Below are positions 7,654 through 16,614 of a stretch of 64,000 nt of DNA, in pieces. Under the pieces are notes generated by a model, which saw only the letters and a program-made list of their open reading frames with translations, did no database searches and was not told the DNA's origin. Each line of letters starts with the position of its first letter. The stretch's first letter is position 1. Made by a program: the position numbers and the translations under genes. The stretch is from Rhizobium leguminosarum (GTDB lineage: Bacteria; Pseudomonadota; Alphaproteobacteria; Rhizobiales; Rhizobiaceae), in the NCBI RefSeq assembly GCF_001679785.1, contig NZ_CP016291.1:1-64000 (forward strand). Reading direction: 5' to 3'.

Positions 7654-9902
7654 GAATTACTATCCCGTGTTGGCGCGCCTCTTGCCAGGCGGGTTCGCAC
7701 GCGTCCGAAAATGTTGGTCTGGCGCACCCATATGTCGATCAGCACCGCCACGATCAGGATGACGCCGATGAAGACATTGATCCAGTGTTGGGGCATGCTG
7801 AATCCCTGGACGTTAAGTTGCAGGAGTGCCCGTACGAGCGTGATGACCGCCGCGCCGGCAAGCGCACCGATCATGGTGCCGTAGCCACCGAAGATCGACC
7901 CGCCGCCTATGATCACGGAAGCGATGGCGTCGAGCTCGCGAAACTGGCCGGCAACCGGGTTGAAGCTGCGAAAGTAAGCGACGTTGATGATCCCCGCCAT
8001 GCTTGCGCAGAGCGCTGACAGCATGAGCGCGACGAAGCGCACCCGATTGGTGTTGATACCGGCATACGCAGCGGCGCGGATGTTGCCGCCGGTGGCGCAG
8101 ACCTTCAACCCGAACGGTGTATAAGCAAGGACGACGCCTGCGATCAGCGCAACGAAAAACATCCAGATCGTCTGGACGCTGACGACCTCGGCCACCGTGC
8201 GAATGGTCCCCGACGGCAGCGAAAGCCCGAAATGAAGGAGTACGTCATTCACCTTGCGGCCGAGCAGGTTGTAGCCCTCGGGCCAGCCGGTCAGCTGTTG
8301 TCCTGCGACGAACCAGGCGGCGAGGCCCCGGGCAATGTAGAACATGCCGAGCGTGGCGACGAAGGCGGGCAGTTTGAAACCGACCGTGACGACGGCGTTG
8401 ACGAAGCCGGCCGCCATTCCCGCAAGGAGACCCATCGTCACGGCGGTGAGTGGGTCTGCGCCCACCACCTTCAGGAAATAGGCCGCGGTGCTGCCGGCAA
8501 GGGCGAGCACCGCGCCTACGGAGAGATCGATATCGCCCGCTGCGATGACATAGCTGAGCCCGACCGTAATGAGTGCCAGCTCGGTGTAGTTGAGCAGGAT
8601 AGCGAAGGTGTTGGACAGGTTCCACCAGTAGTCCGGCCTCAGCGCGACGCCCGTCAGCCACAACACGGCTGTCAGGATGATCGCAAGCGCGTCGCGGCGG
8701 GCGAGAAAACTGCCGAGCCCGGTGGCCGACAGCGCCATGTCGGTTGCCATCGCCCCCTTGGTCTGGACGCCCTCAAGCGCCACGCCACCCATCTCGTAGG
8801 CGAGCGGCGGTGGTCGGCCGCGAAGCCACGCCCAAAGCCGGGCCGCGACCTGGCGCCGAATGAGGTAGGGTTCGATGAGCACGGCAACGACAAGAAGCAG
8901 GCCAAGGAAAACCAGTACCGCACCCGCGGGCAAGGTGAACTTGGCGCCGACTGCGATGTTTTCGCCGTCGATAACGACGATGCGCGTAATCGGCCACCCC
9001 TCGCGCAACACCTTGTCGATCAGGACAACGACCGCCGCACCAAGGCAGGAACCGATCACACGGCCGCGGCCGCCAAGGATCGACGCGCCGCCGATGATGA
9101 CGGACGCTATGACGGTAAGTTCCCAGCTGACACCGTAGAGAGGGGTTACACCCTTGTCCTGTGCGGCAGACAAGAGGGCCGCAAGGGTCGCACAAAGCGC
9201 CGAGATCAGGTACGCGCGGATGCGCACCCAGCGCGTGCGAATGCCGGCATAGATTGCCGCTTGCTCGTTGCCCCCGGTGGCGAAGGTCTCGTAACCCCAT
9301 CGGGTTTTGGCGAGCACACAAGCGCCCAAGATGGCGACGACAGCGAAGATCGCGATTTGGTTATTGAAGCCGAAGACATTCGTCTCGCCCAGGTGGAAGA
9401 AAAACGCATAGTCTTTCGCCTTGTCGGAATAGTAGATCGCCTGACCATGCGTCAGCGCGAGCACGAAGCCGCGGCCTATGAAAAGGATCGTCAGCGTCGC
9501 AATGAACGCCGGCACTTTCAGGATTGTCACGAGCACGCCGTTGGCCAAGCCAATCACCACGCCCAAGAGCGCGCAAAGGATCGCCGACGTGATGAGGTCA
9601 AAATCGAGAAAACTCGGCGCAAAAAGCCTGGCGAAAACCACCGCGACCAGACCGTAGGTGGACCCAACCGAAAGATCGATATCCCTATTGGCGATGACGA
9701 ACGTCATTCCAACCGCGATGATCCCCACACGGGACGTGTCGCGCAGAAGCGCGTGAAGGGCCTCCGTTGATCCAAAGAAGGCCGGATTAACAAGAGCCCC
9801 GCCGAAGTAGAGTAGCGCAAGGAATATGAGGAGCCCGGCCTCCCAGCCGCCGACAAGCTGGGGCGGTGCACGGCCGAGCGATGTCCTCGCGCTGGGCTCC
9901 AT
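7650..9902 (-). CDS. Fused tandem sugar permease (two CUT2 membrane domains)
   Basis: A 750-residue inner-membrane protein with two complete ribose-type permease domains in tandem (about 20-345 and 405-735), each carrying the DIDLSVG signature in its early membrane segments and an SVIIGG(A/G)SI(L/F)GG loop late in the domain. In normal CUT2 systems one short permease forms a homodimer; here both halves are in one chain, joined by a linker of about 60 residues. The halves are clearly diverged, so this is an old duplication or a fusion of two permease genes, not a recent repeat. A GGGAG site precedes ATG 9902. Confidence 0.88.
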   Translation of the reverse strand: MEPSARTSLGRAPPQLVGGWEAGLLIFLALLYFGGALVNPAFFGSTEALHALLRDTSRVGIIAVGMTFVIANRDIDLSVGSTYGLVAVVFARLFAPSFLDFDLITSAILCALLGVVIGLANGVLVTILKVPAFIATLTILFIGRGFVLALTHGQAIYYSDKAKDYAFFFHLGETNVFGFNNQIAIFAVVAILGACVLAKTRWGYETFATGGNEQAAIYAGIRTRWVRIRAYLISALCATLAALLSAAQDKGVTPLYGVSWELTVIASVIIGGASILGGRGRVIGSCLGAAVVVLIDKVLREGWPITRIVVIDGENIAVGAKFTLPAGAVLVFLGLLLVVAVLIEPYLIRRQVAARLWAWLRGRPPPLAYEMGGVALEGVQTKGAMATDMALSATGLGSFLARRDALAIILTAVLWLTGVALRPDYWWNLSNTFAILLNYTELALITVGLSYVIAAGDIDLSVGAVLALAGSTAAYFLKVVGADPLTAVTMGLLAGMAAGFVNAVVTVGFKLPAFVATLGMFYIARGLAAWFVAGQQLTGWPEGYNLLGRKVNDVLLHFGLSLPSGTIRTVAEVVSVQTIWMFFVALIAGVVLAYTPFGLKVCATGGNIRAAAYAGINTNRVRFVALMLSALCASMAGIINVAYFRSFNPVAGQFRELDAIASVIIGGGSIFGGYGTMIGALAGAAVITLVRALLQLNVQGFSMPQHWINVFIGVILIVAVLIDIWVRQTNIFGRVRTRLARGAPTRDSNS

Positions 9903-9935
9903 AAGCTTCTCCCGACTGATCCTTGCTTTCGCCCG

Positions 9936-9963
9936 GGCGGAGCGGGTCGCGCTCCTCCCGCCT
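9936..9963 (-). promoter_or_regulatory. Stem-loop between binding-protein and permease genes
   Basis: GAGCG at 9940-9944 pairs with CGCTC at 9950-9954, and the flanking GGGCG and CCCGCC extend the stem with a bulge. No T-run follows. It lies in the 86-base gap after the binding-protein gene, the position where a 3' stabilising or attenuating hairpin is common. Confidence 0.45.
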
Positions 9964-9988
9964 TCATTTCAGGCGTTTCGAACGAATA

Positions 9989-11071
9989 TCAGTTCTCGAA
10001 GCGCTTCCCGACTTTGGCGACCGTATCCTTCGTCACGAGCTGGGCGCGGGTGTCGAGATTGGCAGCCGCGATGCCGCGATCGATCTGCAGATAAAGCTGC
10101 ATGACCGGCCAGAAACCTTGCAAGAAAGGCTGCTGTCCGAGCGAGCCGGTCAGATTTCCTGCCGCGATGCCTTCCTGCTGCGCTGGACCGAGGTCGAAGC
10201 CGTAGGCGCAGAACTTGCCGGTCCACCCCATCTGGGCTACCGCCTTGACAAGCGGCGGCGTAAAGACGTTGTTGGCTGTAAAGGCGCCGACCACGTCGCC
10301 ACGGGACTCAAAGAGCGAAACAAGGGCGTTAACGGGGTCGTTCGGGTTGGTGTCGATGCCGACGTTCTCCGGACCGGCGTCAACCTTGAAGGCTTCGAGC
10401 TTGCCTGCATCTTTCAGGGTTTTCACGATCGCATTGAAGGCGGCCGTGACGCGGTTGTTCACCTCGATATTGCCCATCGCTGTTGAGGACGGCAGCACGA
10501 TCGAGCCGCTGGGCTTGCCGCTGTCAAGCACGCATTTGGCCAGCGCCTCGCCGCCGATCGCGGCGGCCGACGCGTCCTGACCGGTGTGGCTGATGCCGTT
10601 CCTGTTAAGGATCGTGCCGTCGAACGAATTGGTCGTCGCGACCGGGATGCCGGCCGCTTCGGCGGCCTTGACGATGTCGTTATAGGCACCGGCCTGCGGC
10701 GTCGTCATAATGATGCCGTCGATGGTCGGATCCTGAACGATCTGGTTCAGGATTTCGATCTCGCGGGCGGGATCATCCACCGGCGATTCCGAACCGAGCA
10801 GCAGGATCGTCGCGCCGATCATGTTGCCGGCGACAGTTGCGCCGACATAGACAGGGTCGAAGAAACCATTGCCTGCTGTGTGCGTTACGATCGCGAAGGT
10901 CAAATGACCGTCCGCCGAATGAAAATCCTTCGTGCCGGGGGCCTCCTTTGCGGCTTCCCCGAAATTGTAACCGCCAACCGCTTTCTCGACGCTGCCCGAC
11001 TGCGCCAATGCATGTGAAACGCCGAGCGATAATGTCGCGGCCGAGGCCGCGTACAGCAAAAACCGCCTCAT
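9989..11071 (-). CDS. Sugar ABC transporter substrate-binding protein
   Basis: Periplasmic binding protein of the ribose/LacI fold (Peripla_BP_4 type), 360 residues. A Sec signal peptide ends near SHALAQ. The mature part shows family landmarks: FAIVTHTAGNGFFDPVY at the first strand, IDGIIMTTPQ, and a GFDLGPAQQEGI region lining the sugar site. Strong AGGGAGGA upstream of ATG 11071. First gene of the operon with the fused permease and single-domain ATPase. The ligand is unknown; the family suggests a pentose, hexose or sugar alcohol. Confidence 0.88.
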   Translation of the reverse strand: MRRFLLYAASAATLSLGVSHALAQSGSVEKAVGGYNFGEAAKEAPGTKDFHSADGHLTFAIVTHTAGNGFFDPVYVGATVAGNMIGATILLLGSESPVDDPAREIEILNQIVQDPTIDGIIMTTPQAGAYNDIVKAAEAAGIPVATTNSFDGTILNRNGISHTGQDASAAAIGGEALAKCVLDSGKPSGSIVLPSSTAMGNIEVNNRVTAAFNAIVKTLKDAGKLEAFKVDAGPENVGIDTNPNDPVNALVSLFESRGDVVGAFTANNVFTPPLVKAVAQMGWTGKFCAYGFDLGPAQQEGIAAGNLTGSLGQQPFLQGFWPVMQLYLQIDRGIAAANLDTRAQLVTKDTVAKVGKRFEN

Positions 11072-11272
11072 GATTGGTCCTCCCTTGAACCCAAGGGGCG
11101 AAAGCCGTTCGCGCGCAATTTATCGAGAGTGGTGCCGAAGGTTTCCGCCCAATTGCTAATATTCCGCGCAATTCTGGTCGAAGTAAACGGAAAACTAGTT
11201 GTTGTTGCGAATTTGTTGGCGTTGGAAGCTTCCGACAACCGTTTTTGAATGGCCAGGTGACAGGTTGGAGAG

Positions 11273-11297
11273 GCCGGATCGCCACCCGGCTTTTTTT
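11273..11297 (+). terminator. Rho-independent terminator without an obvious gene upstream
   Basis: GCCGG (11273-11277), an 8-base loop and CCGGC (11286-11290) are followed at once by seven T residues. This is a clear plus-strand terminator, yet the nearest upstream gene is divergent. It implies a short plus-strand transcript from the 11072-11270 region, possibly a small RNA; GTTGGAAGCTTCCGACAAC at 11221-11239 could form a second stem in it. Confidence 0.6.
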
Positions 11298-11304
11298 GGT
11301 ACTG

Positions 11305-11727
11305 TTGACTCCCCCCACCTTCGGCAAATCATCCGCAGATGTCCTCAACACCGACTTCGTCACTGAACTGTACCGAGCCGCAAACGAAGTCGGGAAGCCG
11401 ACTGCATTTGAAAAACGCCGGCTGATCGAGCGAGCCGTGACGACGGTGAAGCCAATGCGGGTTCAGATCGCGTTCTCATCCCCGCCGCGGCGCGACGGTC
11501 AGGACATTTTGGTCGACATCGCAACCGTCGGCGGTGAGATTGTGAGCGCGCCAAACCAGATCGTTTCGCATGCTTTGTTGGAGGCCGCCGATCTCATCAG
11601 GACACTGAAGATCGTGCCGCAGCGAACTGCACCGACGAATCGTGCTCATTCGTCATTTCGTTGGCGTGTCCGTCCTGGCGGCCAGGAGATGAACGAGTTC
11701 CATCGGGAAGGGGAATATAATCGTTGA
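11305..11727 (+). CDS. Small hypothetical protein, start unclear
   Basis: The frame contains a coherent segment (DVLNTDFVTELYRAANEVGK, then FEKRRLIERAV and LLEAADLIRTLKIV) that looks like a small helical rhizobial protein, but I cannot give it a function. No good start codon precedes the conserved part: the frame begins before a terminator, and TTG 11305 is only the first possible start after it. The last 75 bases run antisense into the slipin gene and the encoded tail looks unconserved. This could be a gene that lost its start and native end. Confidence 0.4.
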   Translation: MTPPTFGKSSADVLNTDFVTELYRAANEVGKPTAFEKRRLIERAVTTVKPMRVQIAFSSPPRRDGQDILVDIATVGGEIVSAPNQIVSHALLEAADLIRTLKIVPQRTAPTNRAHSSFRWRVRPGGQEMNEFHREGEYNR

Positions 11728-12426
11728 GTTCCCTTCTGCGGCAATGACGTTCAACGCGCTTAGGTAGCGCAACTGCATGGCCAGAGGCTGCCGGGCCAGG
11801 ATTTCGGCCGCTTCCACCAGCTTCGCCGCGGCCTGCTGCTCGCCCTCGGCATTTATGACTTTCGCGCGCCGTTCGCGTTCGGCCTCTGCCTGGCGGGCGA
11901 TCGCGCGGATCATGGATTCGTTGATGTCGACATGTTTGATCTCGACGTTGGCAACTTTGATACCCCACGCGTCCGTTTGGGTGTCGAGCATTCTCTGGAT
12001 ATCTTCGTTGAGCCTGTCGCGTTCCGCGAGCATCTCATCGAGATCGTGCTTGCCGAGCACCGAGCGCAACGTCGTCTGGGCAAGCTGGCTCGTGGCTGCC
12101 ATGAAATCCTCGACCTGAATCGTCGACTTTTCGGGATCGATGACCCTGAAATAAATCACCGCACTGACGCGAACCGAAACGTTGTCATGGGAGATGACGT
12201 CCTGGCTGGGTACATCGAGAACACGCGTCCGCAAATCGACCCGCACCATTTGCTGCACGTAGGGAACGAGCAGGATCAATCCGGGGCCCTTCACACCGGT
12301 GAATCGGCCAAGTGTGAAAACAACCGCGCGCTCATACTCGCGCAGGATCTTCACCGCACTCGCGATAATGACCAGCAATAGGATGATCGCGGTGATATAG
12401 AAGATGAAATCTCCAAACATGGTCAT
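11653..12426 (-). CDS. Slipin (stomatin/prohibitin-family membrane protein)
   Basis: A 257-residue SPFH-domain protein: an N-terminal membrane anchor (about 3-25), then the band-7 region with YERAVVFTLGRFTGVKGPGL and the coiled stretch QAEAERERRAKVINAEGEQQ. Slipins form ring-like assemblies in membranes and are typically paired with a long NfeD protease, as here, where the nfeD stop overlaps this start by four bases. Because nfeD is upstream in the operon and broken by an insertion element, slipin expression may be reduced or may depend on a promoter in the element. Confidence 0.87.
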   Translation of the reverse strand: MTMFGDFIFYITAIILLLVIIASAVKILREYERAVVFTLGRFTGVKGPGLILLVPYVQQMVRVDLRTRVLDVPSQDVISHDNVSVRVSAVIYFRVIDPEKSTIQVEDFMAATSQLAQTTLRSVLGKHDLDEMLAERDRLNEDIQRMLDTQTDAWGIKVANVEIKHVDINESMIRAIARQAEAERERRAKVINAEGEQQAAAKLVEAAEILARQPLAMQLRYLSALNVIAAEGNSTIIFPFPMELVHLLAARTDTPTK

Positions 12427-13052
12427 GCGCTTTTCTCCCTGCCTTCCAGAGGCCGTTGATCTCTGTGCGGTTTGCGGGCAACCTCAAGCGTTAGCCCCTC
12501 TCGAGCGATGACCGTCACATCTTCTCCGGCTGTGAGCCGTTCGGCGCAGACGGCCCTCCAGCGCTCTCCATGGGCGATGATGTAGCCAGTGGTGTCCGTC
12601 CAATCGGAAACTTTGCCTGAAATGCCGATCATCTGCTCCGCACCCGTCACGACGGCGTGCCGGCGCGCGGTGAATGCAAGTCGAGCGACAATGAAGCTGA
12701 AAGCAAGGCCGGAAATGCCGATGCCAACCAGGACTGGCCAGCTCACTTCCAAATCCGGCACATCCGTATCGAAGAGAATTGTTGCGCCTAGAACGAGCGC
12801 AACGGCACCACTGAGGCCCAGGACGCCGAACGTCGGCGTATGCGCTTCCGCAACGAGCAGCGCAACAGCAAGGACGATGAGGCCGACTCCCGCGTAACTC
12901 ACCGGCAGCATGGCCAAAGCATAAAGACCGAGTAAAAGACTTATGCCGCCGACGGTTCCAGGTATCACCGCCCCGGGCGTAAGAAACTCGAAGATCAGGC
13001 CGTAGATACCAATGATCATCAGGATGAGTGCCACGTTCGGATCGGCAATGAC
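12423..13052 (-). pseudogene. nfeD: NfeD, C-terminal part (downstream of IS insertion)
   Basis: Encodes the membrane and OB-fold part of a long NfeD protein: VIADPNVALILMIIGIYGL, three more hydrophobic segments, and a soluble C-terminal domain (ISGKVSDWTDTTGYI...). It is cut from its N-terminal protease part by the IS5-type element. Joining 12423-13052 to 13988-14766 (counting one TCA only) gives 1409 bases, and restoring the one missing base at the frameshift gives 470 codons, exactly in frame. The native junction reads RLLS-VIADP, typical for the family. Confidence 0.88.
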
Positions 13053-13055
13053 TGA

Positions 13056-13987
13056 GAGTCTGACTCGAAAAGGTTTCAACGATATCCGTACCTTGCCAAG
13101 CGTCGCGTCAGGACCCGGATGTGGGCGATAGTGATCCAGGCCTCGGCTGAGGCGACGGACTTTTCCCAATCCTTCGCCAATCGTCGGCATCTGCCAAGCC
13201 ATGCGAAGGTGCGCTCCACTACCCAGCGACGCGGCAGAACCTCGAAGCCCTTGGCCTTGTCGGTCCGCTTGACGATCTGGAGAGTGAACGCAGCGATCTT
13301 TTGCAGTGCGCCCTTCAGCTTCGGTCCGGCATAACCACCATCGGCGAAGATATGTCTCAGCCACGGCCAGCGCTTGAGAATGGTTTTGAGAACGGCAGAT
13401 GCACCATCGCGATCCTGAATATCGGCGCTGTGAACCATGAGGCCGACCATCAGTCCGAGCGTGTCGACGACGATATGACGCTTGCGTCCCTTTATCTTCT
13501 TGCCCGCGTCATAGCCCGAAATTCCGCCGCTTTCCGTGGTTTTCACGCTTTGACTGTCGATCACGCCCGCAGACGGCGAGGCTTCCCGACCTTCCAAGTC
13601 ACGCGCCTCCATCACAAGATGATGGTTGATCCGACCCCATAACCCTGTCGCTCGCCATTCATAGAAATAGGACTGCACAGTTGTAAAAGGTGGAAAATCT
13701 CTGGGCATCATCCGCCACTGGCACCCCGTCGTGGCGATGTAAAGCAACGCATTCACGACCTCGCGAAGATCGGTACTGCGCGGCCTGCCCAACCGCCTCG
13801 GTCCAGGCAGGCAAGACGAGATCAATCCCCACTCCCGGTCCGTCAGATCGCTTGCATACCGCACTGTGCGTCGGGCATATTGCCGACGGGTGAAATCTGT
13901 CCAGCCCATTGTGGTCTCCGTTCGTCCTAAGCAAACAAACAGAATCACAACTGGCTGATTTCACTCAACTCTTTTTCGGTCAGGCTC
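13056..13987 (-). mobile_element. Complete IS5-family (IS1031-type) insertion sequence
   Basis: A 932-bp element with imperfect terminal inverted repeats: the left end begins GAGTCTGACTCGAAAAGG and the right end, read inward on the other strand, begins GAGCCTGACCGAAAAAGAG. It is flanked by a 3-bp direct repeat TGA (13053-13055 and 13988-13990), which fits the TNA target preference of the IS1031 subgroup. One transposase gene fills it. It sits inside nfeD in the same orientation. The ends and duplication are intact, suggesting a fairly recent insertion. Confidence 0.92.
13076..13909 (-). CDS. IS5-family DDE transposase
   Basis: Transposase of about 277 residues. The N-terminal domain has LTDREWGLISSCLP and GCQWRMMPRDFPP; the DDE catalytic residues lie in GVIDSQSVKTTE, FADGGYAGPKL and WVVERTFAWLGRCRRL, the last being the Y/W-R-E-K-type signature of the family. 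The frame is open and unbroken, so the enzyme may be active. ATG 13909 (MGWTDF) is the likely start; an upstream ATG at 13948 is in frame but adds 13 residues unlike the family. Confidence 0.92.
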   Translation of the reverse strand: MGWTDFTRRQYARRTVRYASDLTDREWGLISSCLPGPRRLGRPRSTDLREVVNALLYIATTGCQWRMMPRDFPPFTTVQSYFYEWRATGLWGRINHHLVMEARDLEGREASPSAGVIDSQSVKTTESGGISGYDAGKKIKGRKRHIVVDTLGLMVGLMVHSADIQDRDGASAVLKTILKRWPWLRHIFADGGYAGPKLKGALQKIAAFTLQIVKRTDKAKGFEVLPRRWVVERTFAWLGRCRRLAKDWEKSVASAEAWITIAHIRVLTRRLARYGYR

Positions 13988-14766
13988 TGAGAGCAGGCGC
14001 GTCCTCCAGTCTGGCTCGACGTTTTGGACAATGAGACCGGTTGGTATGTCCGTCTCTCCCACGTGCACCGTACGACCATTGGCTTGCGCCATGAGATCAT
14101 CAACGGTGGTTGCGGTGAAATCGATGACTTTTTCACGTTCGGCAGCGGTCGATGAAAGGCTTGCAGCGTCGCGCACCGCCCGTTCTGCCCAGTCGGCATT
14201 GCGATTGCGAAGCTCAGCCAGCCCCGAAGATAGGCAGCCGCGTCGTTTACTGCTTTGGCCTCTGCGGCGCTGCGCGGCTGTTGTTCCTTGCCGTCACGGT
14301 TGTCGTCACCGTCGAATCCGCTCCCACCGAGGGCAATAGGCGTTGCCGCACCCAAATTGGTGCCTGGCGCCATGGCAGCGATATGGCTGGCATATAAAAT
14401 GTACGTGCCGGCACTGGCCGCGCGTGCGCCACTCGGCGCCACGAAACTCGCGACAGGCACGGACGAGGCAAGGATTGCGCGAATGATTTCCCGCATGGAC
14501 GTATCGAGGCCGCCGGGTGTGTCCATTTGCAGAATGACCAGCGTGACTTCGCGTTCGTTGGCAAGCTCAAGGCCGCGTTTCACATAGTCGGCCGACGCCG
14601 GGCTGACGGCGCCATTCAATCGCAGCAGCAGGGCGACGCGCTCCGAACCCGCTGTCGGTGCGACGGAAAATAGGGATGCCGAACCCAAGATGAGTGCGAG
14701 AGCGAAGATTCGGATGGCTTGTTGGCAAAACCTCCGGGGTCGCACCATCACCCGATAAATATCCAT
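13988..14766 (-). pseudogene. nfeD: NfeD, N-terminal protease part (frameshifted and IS-interrupted)
   Basis: N-terminal ClpP-like serine protease region of a long NfeD: signal peptide, then VILQMDTPGGLDTSMREII, SFVAPSGARAASAGTYI (catalytic serine region) and ASHIAAMAPGTNLGAATP. After AAAYLRG the frame shifts at a run of four C on the plus strand (14222-14225); one more base restores ELRNRNADWAERAVRDAASL and the following VDDLMAQANG through RTRLLS, where the IS element begins. The gene therefore has two independent lesions. Long NfeD proteins cleave the slipin tail in related pairs, so that function is probably lost here. Confidence 0.88.
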
Positions 14767-15211
14767 AGTTTTAAATATACGCCAGAATCACCAAAAGATA
14801 AGGCAGAAGCTTCTTGGATACCTGCGGCTATCTCAACGCGCGCATGAGACTAGGAGGCCGGTCGGTCGCCACCAAAGTCTTTTACCCGTCTTCGAGGCCT
14901 GAGCGTGATCTTCGCTTCGTGACCGCGCAATATTGATCTGAAACATCAATAAGAGGTCGTAGACTTCAAATGTCAGAGCCTGAGTAACATAAGCGATGGT
15001 TGAATCGTGATTAAACCAGTAGCCGCTCACCAGGCTGGGAGACCGGACTGTTCTACTGCTCGAGTTGGTCGAAACGGTTTGCTGCGAACATTTAGAAATG
15101 CTGAAGCGGAACGCTGAATAGCGAAATAATTCATCGGCAACATGCCCGGCGCACAATCCGATATGTAAATGATCAGGCGGATCGGAGCAGCGATATCCGG
15201 TCGGCTTCAAC
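14767..15211. other. Intergenic region, nothing recognised
   Basis: About 445 bases between nfeD and lpdV with lower GC than the flanks. Both strands hold only short frames without family-like features. The nfeD promoter must lie in its left part. I see no tRNA, terminator with a T-run, or repeat. Confidence 0.5.
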
Positions 15212-16609
15212 TCAGATATGCAGCGCGCTTCCCAAAGCTCTCAGCGCCGCCTCCATGACCGCTTCGCTGCGGGTCGGATGCGCGTGGATGGTGGCTGCGA
15301 TATCTTCGAGACGCGCACCCATCTCGATCGCCAGCGCAAAAGCCGCCGAAAGCTCGGAGACCCCGGCTCCTACCGCCTGCAGGCCGAGCACGAGGTTGGT
15401 ATCGGCGCGGGCCACGACGCGCACGAAACCCTCTTCGGATAGCATCGTCATCGCCCGTCCGTTGGCGCTGAACGGAAACTGGCCGGTGCGAATTTCATAG
15501 CCTTGCGCCTTCGCGTCGGCCGGCGACAGGCCGGCGCTGACGATCTCCGGATCGGTGAAGCAGATGGCGGGAATGCATCGCTTGTCCCAGGCGCGCTTCT
15601 TCCCGGCGATGATTTCCGCCACCATCTCCCCTTGCGCCATGGCTCGATGGGCAAGCATCGGCTCGCCAGTCACATCGCCGATCGCATAGATGCCGCGCAT
15701 GGACGTGCGGCAACGGTCGTCGATCCTCAGATAAGGGCCGGCACGATCGAGATCGAGCTCTTCGAGACCGGATCCTGCGGTTCTTGGACGGCGGCCGACG
15801 GTGACGAGGATGCGGTCGGCCGGCAGGGTCTCACGCCGGCCATCAGCCGCTTCTACGATCAGAGCCTCCCCGTTGTCGGCAAGGCCGATCGCCTTCGCGC
15901 CTGTCAACACCCGGATACCGCCTTCGGTCAGCTTGCGCATGACGGGCCGCACCAGTTCGGCATCATATTGCGGCAGCACCTGCGGCGTCGCCTCGACGAC
16001 CGTCACATCAGACCCCATTTTGGAAAAAGCGGTCCCGAGCTCCAGCCCGATATAACCGCCGCCGACCACGACGAGTTTTTTCGGCAGCTCCGTCAGCGAC
16101 AGCGCCTCCGTCGAGGAAATCACGCGGCCGCCGAAAGGCAGGTTCGAAAGCTCCACCGGATCCGAACCGGTGGCGATCACCACGGCCTCGGCACGGATGA
16201 TCTGCTGGCCGGTTTCCGTCTCCACCTCCACCGTCTTGCCGTCGCGGAAATGGGCTCGGCCGTGAACGATCTTGACCCGCGCCTTCTGCAGCAGCCCCGA
16301 AACACCGCTCGTCAACCGGCCGACGATCCCGTCCTTCCAGGCAATCGTCCTGCCGAGATCGATCGAGGCGCCTTCGACCCGGATGCCCATCGGGTTTTTG
16401 CCGGCAAGCATCTTTTGCGTCGCATCGAATTCCGCGGCCGCATGGATCAGCGCCTTGGAGGGAATGCAGCCGACCGTCAGGCAGGTGCCGCCCGGCTTGC
16501 CGGCCTCGACGATGACGGTATCGATGCCGAGCTGCCCGGCGCGGATAGCGCAGACATAACCGCCCGGACCGGCGCCGATGACGAGGAGCTTGCAGACGAT
16601 CTCTTTCAT
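15212..16609 (-). CDS. lpdV: Dihydrolipoamide dehydrogenase (E3 of BCKDH complex)
   Basis: FAD-dependent flavoprotein of 465 residues that reoxidises the lipoyl group of E2 with NAD+. Visible features: an FAD-binding [17 protein letters not shown] near the N-terminus, the redox disulfide in [17 protein letters not shown], a central NAD-binding [10 protein letters not shown], a second FAD contact in [14 protein letters not shown], and the C-terminal HAHPTRSE catalytic His-Glu pair. Five bases separate it from E2, and it ends a four-gene set, so it is the dedicated E3 of the branched-chain complex. Confidence 0.93.
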   Translation of the reverse strand: MKEIVCKLLVIGAGPGGYVCAIRAGQLGIDTVIVEAGKPGGTCLTVGCIPSKALIHAAAEFDATQKMLAGKNPMGIRVEGASIDLGRTIAWKDGIVGRLTSGVSGLLQKARVKIVHGRAHFRDGKTVEVETETGQQIIRAEAVVIATGSDPVELSNLPFGGRVISSTEALSLTELPKKLVVVGGGYIGLELGTAFSKMGSDVTVVEATPQVLPQYDAELVRPVMRKLTEGGIRVLTGAKAIGLADNGEALIVEAADGRRETLPADRILVTVGRRPRTAGSGLEELDLDRAGPYLRIDDRCRTSMRGIYAIGDVTGEPMLAHRAMAQGEMVAEIIAGKKRAWDKRCIPAICFTDPEIVSAGLSPADAKAQGYEIRTGQFPFSANGRAMTMLSEEGFVRVVARADTNLVLGLQAVGAGVSELSAAFALAIEMGARLEDIAATIHAHPTRSEAVMEAALRALGSALHI

Positions 16610-16614
16610 GGATC

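Noticed and set aside
8232..9770. A 512-codon open frame on the plus strand opposite the fused permease
   Set aside because: It is the antisense of a clear two-domain permease, has a highly charged low-complexity composition without family motifs, and reflects the GC-rich third-codon pattern.
14833..15210. A 125-codon minus-strand frame between nfeD and lpdV
   Set aside because: Composition is not protein-like, there is no ribosome binding site, and no domain can be recognised.
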